Assembly (NCBI GenBank): GCA_963662245.2 | Contig: CAXXVQ010000008.1 | Coordinates: 529,235 to 593,234, forward strand | DNA: 64,000 nt | Reading direction: 5' to 3' | DNA from: JAFGVL01 sp963662245 | Lineage (GTDB): Bacteria; Bacteroidota; Bacteroidia; Bacteroidales; Paludibacteraceae | Part shown: positions 58,487 through 64,000 of the stretch, in pieces | How the letters are laid out: every line of letters begins with the position of its first letter | Numbering within the stretch: the first letter of the stretch is position 1 | Program-made: the position numbers and the translations under genes | Notes under the pieces: generated by a model | The model's input: the letters and a program-made list of their open reading frames with translations, nothing else | What the model was told of the DNA's origin: nothing | The model's database searches: none

Positions 58487-60121
58487 TTACATCATGCCGC
58501 CCATACCACCGCCCATAGGAGGCATAGGAGGCATTGGGTTTTCTTCTTTCTTGTCTGCAATTACGCATTCAGTTGTTAAGAACATGCCTGCGATAGAAGC
58601 AGCGTTCTCAAGAGCTACACGAGTAACCTTAGCAGGGTCGATAACACCTGCAGCAAAGAAGTTTTCGTAAACATCAGTACGAGCATTGTAACCGAAGTCG
58701 TCTTTACCTTCTTTTACTTTTTGCACGATAACTGCACCTTCTTTACCTGCGTTTGCAACGATTTGGCGAAGAGGTTCTTCGATAGCGCGTTTAACGATTT
58801 CGATACCAGTAGTTTCGTCTTCGTTTTCGCCTTTTAGGTTATCAAGAGAGCTGATAGCACGGATATATGTAACACCACCACCAGGTACAAACCCTTCTTC
58901 GATAGCAGCACGAGTTGCGCTTAATGCGTCATCTACGCGGTCTTTTTTCTCTTTCATTTCAACCTCTGAAGCAGCACCTACATAAAGAACAGCAACACCA
59001 CCGGCCAATTTCGCTAAGCGCTCTTGAAGTTTTTCGCGGTCGTAGTCAGAAGTAGTTGTAGCGATTTGAGCTTTGATTTGTTGAACGCGAGAGTCAATCG
59101 CATCTTTAGCACCTGCACCGTTTACGATAGTTGAGCTGTCTTTATCTACAGTTATTTTTTCTGCAGTTCCTAACATGTCAAGAGTTGCAGTTTCAAGTTT
59201 TAATCCTTTTTCTTCGCTGATAACCACACCACCTGTAAGTACAGCAAGGTCTTCAAGCATTTCTTTACGACGGTCACCAAATCCCGGAGCTTTCACCGCA
59301 CAGATTTTTAATGAACCACGCAAGCGGTTAACAACCAAAGTTGCTAATGCTTCACTGTCAACATCTTCAGCAATGATTAAAAGAGGTTTTCCTGATTGAA
59401 CAGCTGGTTCAAGGATAGGAAGCATGTCTTTTAAGTTAGAGATTTTTTTGTCGTGGATAAGGATGTATGGGTTTTCCATTTCCACTTGCATTTTTTCCGT
59501 GTTAGTAACGAAATATGGAGAAAGGTAACCACGATCGAACTGCATACCTTCTACTACTTCAACAGTAGTTTCAGTACCTTTAGCTTCTTCTACAGTGATA
59601 ACACCTTCTTTAGTTACTTTAGACATTGCATCAGCAATCAGTTTACCAATTGTGGTGTCATTATTAGCAGAGATAGTTGCTACTTGTTCAATTTTACTGT
59701 AGTCATCTCCAACTTCTTTTGCTTGAGCTTTAATGCCCGCTACAACAGATGCTACTGCTTTGTCGATACCGCGTTTTAAGTCCATTGGGTTAGCACCGGC
59801 AGTCACATTTTTAAGACCCACAGTTACAATAGCTTGAGCTAAGATAGTTGCAGTAGTTGTACCATCACCTGCGTCATCATTAGTTTTAGAAGCTACTTCT
59901 TTAACCATTTGTGCACCCATGTTTTGGAACGGATCTTCTAATTCAATTTCTTTAGCTACACTTACACCATCTTTAGTGATGTGTGGTGCACCAAATTTTT
60001 TCTCAATAATTACATTACGACCTTTAGGTCCTAGAGTTACTTTAACAGCATTTGCTAATTGGTCGATACCGCTTTTTAATTGGTCGCGAGCATCAATATC
60101 GAATTTAATTTCTTTAGCCAT
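58487..60121 (-). CDS. groEL: chaperonin GroEL
   Basis: A 544-residue Hsp60. ATP-site motifs VTLGPKGRNV and DDAGDGTTTATILAQ, the GFGDRRKEMLEDLAVLTGG block and the glycine-methionine tail GGGMGGMM are present. It forms the double-ring folding cage with GroES, whose gene lies 130 bp upstream in the same orientation. The gap contains only gatatt-type small repeats. Confidence 0.98.
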   Translation of the reverse strand: MAKEIKFDIDARDQLKSGIDQLANAVKVTLGPKGRNVIIEKKFGAPHITKDGVSVAKEIELEDPFQNMGAQMVKEVASKTNDDAGDGTTTATILAQAIVTVGLKNVTAGANPMDLKRGIDKAVASVVAGIKAQAKEVGDDYSKIEQVATISANNDTTIGKLIADAMSKVTKEGVITVEEAKGTETTVEVVEGMQFDRGYLSPYFVTNTEKMQVEMENPYILIHDKKISNLKDMLPILEPAVQSGKPLLIIAEDVDSEALATLVVNRLRGSLKICAVKAPGFGDRRKEMLEDLAVLTGGVVISEEKGLKLETATLDMLGTAEKITVDKDSSTIVNGAGAKDAIDSRVQQIKAQIATTTSDYDREKLQERLAKLAGGVAVLYVGAASEVEMKEKKDRVDDALSATRAAIEEGFVPGGGVTYIRAISSLDNLKGENEDETTGIEIVKRAIEEPLRQIVANAGKEGAVIVQKVKEGKDDFGYNARTDVYENFFAAGVIDPAKVTRVALENAASIAGMFLTTECVIADKKEENPMPPMPPMGGGMGGMM

Positions 60122-60251
60122 GATTTTTTCAGTTAATAATTAATAGTTAATAGTTTTTTGCCGTCGGCGATATTGGTAGATATTTGTCTAATCGACGATA
60201 TTGTTCTTAATATCAGCGAAGCGAATATCTAGTATCGCGAAGCTAGATTCG

Positions 60252-60524
60252 TTACGATAAAATTCCTAAAATGTCTGATTGACGCATAATCAAAAATTTC
60301 TCACTATCGAATTCCAATTCAGTGCCGGCGTATTTTCCATAAAGAACCGTGTCGCCTGCTTTTACTACCATCTCTTCGTCTTTAGTTCCATTACCTACGG
60401 CGATAACTTCACCTCTTGATGGTTTTTCTTTTGCCGAATCAGGAATGATAATCCCACTTGCTGTTTTTTCTTCTGCTGCAGCAGGTTTTACTAGAACTCT
60501 GTCTGCTAATGGTTTAATACTCAT
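60252..60524 (-). CDS. groES: co-chaperonin GroES
   Basis: A 90-residue Hsp10: IKPLADRVLVKPAAAEEKT, the mobile loop region TASGIIIPDSAKEKPSRG and the roof/base part VLYGKYAGTELEFDSEKFLI. First gene of groES-groEL. No CIRCE element was found upstream, so HrcA control is not supported. Confidence 0.97.
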   Translation of the reverse strand: MSIKPLADRVLVKPAAAEEKTASGIIIPDSAKEKPSRGEVIAVGNGTKDEEMVVKAGDTVLYGKYAGTELEFDSEKFLIMRQSDILGILS

Positions 60525-60649
60525 AACTATTAAAATATTTAGGTTTATAAATTAAAATAAGAATTTACGGCAGCTAATTATCGAATATTGTGCCATTAAG
60601 GTAAGAATGTCAAAATTTCTAAGAAGAGGTGTAATGACTCGATTTTTGC

Positions 60650-60670
60650 TGACAGCTTGTCATATTGACA
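60650..60670. promoter_or_regulatory. TGACA inverted repeat upstream of groES
   Basis: TGACA-GCT-TGTCA (60650-60662) with a further TTGACA at 60665-60670. It lies about 130 bp before the groES ATG and could be a heat-shock operator; it also abuts the stop of the neighbouring glycosyltransferase gene. Tentative. Confidence 0.3.
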
Positions 60671-61564
60671 CTAAAGAGATTGGCAGAGGTACCCCAATTT
60701 ATAAATATCAAGGAGGAATAAGGATGGTTTTTTTCCTTTTATATTTTGTATGATCTTTTTTCGGAATAATTTAAAAATACCGGCAGTTATTCCTGTTAAA
60801 TAGAGCTTTTTTAAGAATATGCCATATTTAAGCAGTTTTATCTCTTCTGCAAGGATCTCTAAAGGTAATATCTGTTGACCTATAAAGATGAGATTGTTGA
60901 TACTGTCTTCTTCTTTCTTTAAAATTTGTTCTGGAGTTTCCAGTCCTATATGAATAAGTGGATTGTCTATATGGTAAATCTTAACTCCAAGTTTTTTTAA
61001 TTCAATACCAAACAGCGTGTCTTCGTGACCGTAAATGGTAATTTGTTCGTTAAAGCGTATTTTCTCAAACAGCGTTTTGCTGATCAAGAAATTATTACTC
61101 ATAAATGAGTGGTAAGGCGATACTTGTCTTTCGCTAGCAGGGATAACTTCTCTTTTGCTGCCATAATACCAATGCAAATATTGGTCGGAGTTGGTTGGGT
61201 CAGTTGATTCATAAAGTCTGCCACCACAAACTACAATATTTGCCTCTTTGCAAAAGGAGATGTATCGTTGAATGAAACTTTCGGTATGAGTTGTTGAGTC
61301 ACAATCAAGGAAGAGAAGGTTCTCGTATTGTGCTTTTTTAGCTAGATAATTGCGAATCTTTGAGCGTCCTACATTTTCCGTAAGTTCAATGAATTGGCAA
61401 TTTTGTAGTTCGTTGATCTTTTTATTCTCAGTAGCTGGTTGTGTTGAAAAGTCATCCATTACAATGATCTCGTAGGAAATGTTTTGGTTAAGTGCCTGTT
61501 GGTTTAGTTCATTGACCAAATCAAAACAATTGTAATTATATTCGGGGATGAGAATAGAAAGCAT
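60671..61564 (-). CDS. family 2 glycosyltransferase
   Basis: A 297-residue GT-A enzyme: LSILIPEYNYNCFDLVNEL start, VMDDFSTQP, then LLFLDCDSTTHTESF with the DxD-type metal site. The C-terminal part carries a basic, amphipathic region that may attach it to the membrane. Probably adds one sugar to a cell-surface polysaccharide. It follows the GT4 gene after 32 bp, so the three genes 60671-63967 look like an operon. Confidence 0.88.
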   Translation of the reverse strand: MLSILIPEYNYNCFDLVNELNQQALNQNISYEIIVMDDFSTQPATENKKINELQNCQFIELTENVGRSKIRNYLAKKAQYENLLFLDCDSTTHTESFIQRYISFCKEANIVVCGGRLYESTDPTNSDQYLHWYYGSKREVIPASERQVSPYHSFMSNNFLISKTLFEKIRFNEQITIYGHEDTLFGIELKKLGVKIYHIDNPLIHIGLETPEQILKKEEDSINNLIFIGQQILPLEILAEEIKLLKYGIFLKKLYLTGITAGIFKLFRKKIIQNIKGKKPSLFLLDIYKLGYLCQSL

Positions 61565-61596
61565 TCAGATAGTAAGAGTCTTAAGTGTAAATTTTC

Positions 61597-62694
61597 TTAA
61601 AGGCTCTCAAAGATAGCACGAAGTTTTAGTTCTTCTAATTCCCAGCAGAAATTATTGCTTAGTTTTTTTATACGCTCTGCATCTTCTTCAGTATGAGAAT
61701 CCAACATTTCTGAAATTACCGAAGCAAGATACTGTGGTTCGTGATTGGATATTAAGCGTCCGGTATTGTTTGGTTTAACAATGTTTGCTATTTCAGGGAA
61801 ATCTGTGGCTAAAATAGGTATTCCTGCATTCATAAAATCAAAAATGCGGTTTGGTAATGAATAGTAGTAACTAAGTCCATTTTTTTCTAAAAGACATAGG
61901 CCTAAGTTGGCTGATTGTGTATAAGCAGGTAGTTCTCGAGGCATTATCTTGCCTAGGAATTTCACCTTATCTTCAAGATGCATTTTGTGCACTTTGTGTT
62001 TTAGTTGGTGTATAATGTCCCCTTTTCCAATAATAACTAGTACGGCATTGTCAATATATGGCATGCTGTCAATCACCCATTCTAATCCGCGTCCAATATT
62101 GACCGCTCCTTGGTATAGTATGATTCTCTTTTCTCCATAATCAAGAGCATTTTCAGATACAATTGGGTTGCGGTATGGAACATTGCGAATTACTTTCATG
62201 TTTATCCCGTATAGCTCTTGGTAATGTTTTGATATGGAATCGCAAACAGTATAGGTATGTTTTAGTTTTGGAAAGATAAGTTTCTCAAGGCCTGTCCATA
62301 CACTTTTTACAAAAGTGCGATTTGTAACTTCCGGAACTTCCGGAAATAATTCGTGTGCATCAAAAACGAGTTGCTTAGAACGAAGTTTTGAAACTAGAAA
62401 ATTAGGGAGTAAAGTGTCTGTGTCATTGGCTAATAAAATATCTGCTCTTTTGAATAGTAGAATGAAAAATAAGCGCAGGTTTAATTCTGCATAAAAAAAT
62501 ACGCTTTTGCTGAATAGCATCGGTATTCTGCGAAATTCAAAAATAGCATCACACGAACCACTTTTCTTTGTTTTTGTGCCGATAAGTAGTACTTCGTATC
62601 CTGCATAATGGAGGCTAGAAGTAACCTTCTGAACCCGTTGATCTGTACAGATGTCGCTGCTAACTGATATGATAATTCTTTTCTTAGTTCTCAT
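61597..62694 (-). CDS. family 4 glycosyltransferase
   Basis: A 365-residue GT-B enzyme. Rossmann-type N-terminal half (about 1-180, with VFDAHELFPEVPEV) and the nucleotide-sugar half with IILYQGAVNIGRGLEWVI, VIIGKGDI and PNRIFDFMNAGIPILATDFPEI (the EX7E-like region). It overlaps the deacetylase gene by 11 bp. Role in surface-glycan assembly inferred. Confidence 0.88.
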   Translation of the reverse strand: MRTKKRIIISVSSDICTDQRVQKVTSSLHYAGYEVLLIGTKTKKSGSCDAIFEFRRIPMLFSKSVFFYAELNLRLFFILLFKRADILLANDTDTLLPNFLVSKLRSKQLVFDAHELFPEVPEVTNRTFVKSVWTGLEKLIFPKLKHTYTVCDSISKHYQELYGINMKVIRNVPYRNPIVSENALDYGEKRIILYQGAVNIGRGLEWVIDSMPYIDNAVLVIIGKGDIIHQLKHKVHKMHLEDKVKFLGKIMPRELPAYTQSANLGLCLLEKNGLSYYYSLPNRIFDFMNAGIPILATDFPEIANIVKPNNTGRLISNHEPQYLASVISEMLDSHTEEDAERIKKLSNNFCWELEELKLRAIFESL

Positions 62695-63967
62695 CAGATA
62701 GATAGTCTATGATTTTGCTATACAACATTCTGTAATTGTTGGGTTCGTCGGTAAGTAAGTTGTTGTGAAATAGTATTGATAGTTCACCATGGTGTCTTTT
62801 TGCCTGATTGATGATTTTTACCGCATGGTCATATGAATCAATGAAGCTCAAGTTCATGTATTCTTCTCTGGTTAATGTTACATCCATAATGTGAAGAGGG
62901 TGTAACAGAAGGTTAAGGTTAACTTCTTTCGTTTTAGGATTAATCCAGTTTACCGCATGAGTAGTTCCTAAACGGAATCCTGCAACATCAGGGTATCCAT
63001 ATGAAAAATCTTCTTTAATACCTGCTTCTATCAAGTTGTCAAGCTTATCGGCCTCTAAAGTACGAAGGTAGTGATGCCTATTGTAATGCACTTTGTGTTT
63101 TGAATACAGATCAAGTATGTTTTTCTCTTTGCATAAAACATGAGGATGTTTTTTTGAGTAATAGCTTCCGTGTAGGCCTATTTTAGCATGGTTATTTCTG
63201 CATAAATGAAACAGGCTTTCCACATCATTGCTGTCTAAACTGTACTTTGGATGGTCATATGTAGCCATTTTCTTTGTTGGCGACTTAAAGAAAAATATTG
63301 ACTCAACCGGTGTTTCTGTAGTTTCAGAAAGTCGTTTGTTAGTAGCTAGAATCCACGGGTAAGAAAAGAATGGGTCATGAGCTACTTTTCCGCAAAAAGT
63401 TTTTAAAGCCGGAGAAATCTCATTTCCTTTGAGTTTGATAGTTCTGATAATAGAACCCATAATGTTTCGTATGTTTCTATATTTAAACGCCTGATCTACA
63501 TCATGAGTTAAATAGATTTTTTTAATTCTATGTTCGGGTTGTTCAAATTTTATATCTTTCTCTTGAAGCCATTTTCTTAATAAAGCACCATATTCATCTA
63601 CAATTGGTTTTTCAATAAAATCTTCTTTGTAAGCAATAGAGCTTTTTCCTAAAAAACGATCGTGTTCATCTCTAACATCTGGTTGTATCCATTCTTCATA
63701 TTGGCTAAGAAAGAAATAGGCTGAAGCGATAATATCGGCATATACTACCAATGTGTTATTATGAACCTCGGTTTTTGATTCGCCGAAAAGGAAAGGTGTG
63801 TTTTCTATCTTTTGTAATGGAAGACTTGGTAGTGATGCTTTTGTTCCATATTGTTCGCTGTCAAAAAATCCCGAAGGTATGATAACTACTTTGTATTGGT
63901 CAAACTCATATTTGTTAGCTGTATAGCCCACTTCATGTAAAAACTTAGAGTTGTTGTCTAACTTCAA
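62684..63967 (-). CDS. polysaccharide-deacetylase-like protein
   Basis: A 427-residue protein. The N-terminal 140 residues form a separate domain found in front of NodB-like enzymes in this phylum. From residue 150 a NodB-type barrel is seen: motif 1 IYLTHDVDQAF (metal Asp), motif 2 IGLHGSYYSKKHP (His), RHHYLR and a late SILFHNNLL. The usual H-x3-H of motif 2 is changed to H-x5-KKH, so metal binding may differ. The upstream end is complete; 33 bp remain to the window edge with no promoter visible. Confidence 0.8.
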   Translation of the reverse strand: MKLDNNSKFLHEVGYTANKYEFDQYKVVIIPSGFFDSEQYGTKASLPSLPLQKIENTPFLFGESKTEVHNNTLVVYADIIASAYFFLSQYEEWIQPDVRDEHDRFLGKSSIAYKEDFIEKPIVDEYGALLRKWLQEKDIKFEQPEHRIKKIYLTHDVDQAFKYRNIRNIMGSIIRTIKLKGNEISPALKTFCGKVAHDPFFSYPWILATNKRLSETTETPVESIFFFKSPTKKMATYDHPKYSLDSNDVESLFHLCRNNHAKIGLHGSYYSKKHPHVLCKEKNILDLYSKHKVHYNRHHYLRTLEADKLDNLIEAGIKEDFSYGYPDVAGFRLGTTHAVNWINPKTKEVNLNLLLHPLHIMDVTLTREEYMNLSFIDSYDHAVKIINQAKRHHGELSILFHNNLLTDEPNNYRMLYSKIIDYLSDEN

Positions 63968-64000
63968 GTAGAAAGCTAATGATATATTTGATTGTTTCTT

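Noticed and set aside
60525..60670. CIRCE element or sigma-54 promoter before groES
   Set aside because: No TTAGCACTC inverted repeat; a TGGCAC word is present near 60588 but the -12 GC element is wrong.

Overview
The window is a piece of chromosome from a Gram-negative member of the Bacteroidota. The evidence is: AT-rich DNA; promoters of the TTG-N18-20-TAnnTTTG type; a type B ribosomal protein L31; a protein carrying a type IX secretion (Por/T9SS) C-terminal domain; a decayed FecI/FecR sigma/anti-sigma pair; KDO activation by KdsB; outer-membrane barrel proteins; and a pyrophosphate-dependent phosphofructokinase. The order or family within the phylum cannot be fixed from this sequence.

Layout. 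0-6.7 kb: end of a surface-glycan region (partial family 2 glycosyltransferase), an N-acetylglucosamine kinase-like protein, rpmE2, an EamA transporter, truA, a catalytically degenerate M16 protease and kdsB. 6.7-8.1 kb: a REP-associated tyrosine transposase with a tandem array of hairpin-rich 346-bp units. 8.1-14.2 kb: a leftward histidine operon (hotdog thioesterase-hisG-hisD-hisC-unknown membrane protein-hisB) controlled by a readable attenuator: promoter, 16-residue His-rich leader peptide, and mutually exclusive antiterminator/terminator hairpins. 14.2-29.8 kb: mixed housekeeping and secreted proteins (mazG, patatin, GH13 amylase, metalloprotease-like lipoprotein, tpx, rarA, pfp, HIT protein, hcp with a divergent Crp/Fnr regulator, a stand-alone T9SS tail protein, an esterase). 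30.3-35.4 kb: a four-gene two-component cluster with two histidine kinases that share almost the same catalytic core, a normal receiver, and a receiver-PAS protein that has lost its phospho-acceptor Asp. 36.7-39.0 kb: an RluA-type pseudouridine synthase and a second transposase, both with 28-bp palindromes inside their reading frames. 39.0-52.2 kb: a complete glutamate-to-protoheme pathway (hemA, C, D, B, L, E, N, H, Y) in one orientation, interrupted between hemL and hemE by a cytosine-5 methyltransferase/PLD-type restriction endonuclease pair. 52.2-58.2 kb: outer-membrane and secreted proteins, a fecI-fecR deletion scar, a choloylglycine-hydrolase-family enzyme and a stray groEL 3' fragment. 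58.5-60.5 kb: groES-groEL. 60.7-64 kb: two glycosyltransferases and a polysaccharide-deacetylase-like protein.

Two themes run through the window. (1) Gene junctions are full of hairpin-forming repeats of several families: 28-bp GTAGAGACG palindromes with varying but always self-complementary centres, 241-262 bp whole-element cruciforms with CAATG/CATTG ends, and paired CCCCTAAAGGGG inverted units. Two HUH transposases, the likely movers of such repeats, lie among them. (2) Five otherwise good genes (patatin, a secreted protein, rarA, hcp, a histidine kinase) are each broken by exactly one base in a homopolymer run, which points to sequencing indels more than to gene decay. The fecI/fecR remnant carries a nonsense codon and a deletion and is a true pseudogene.
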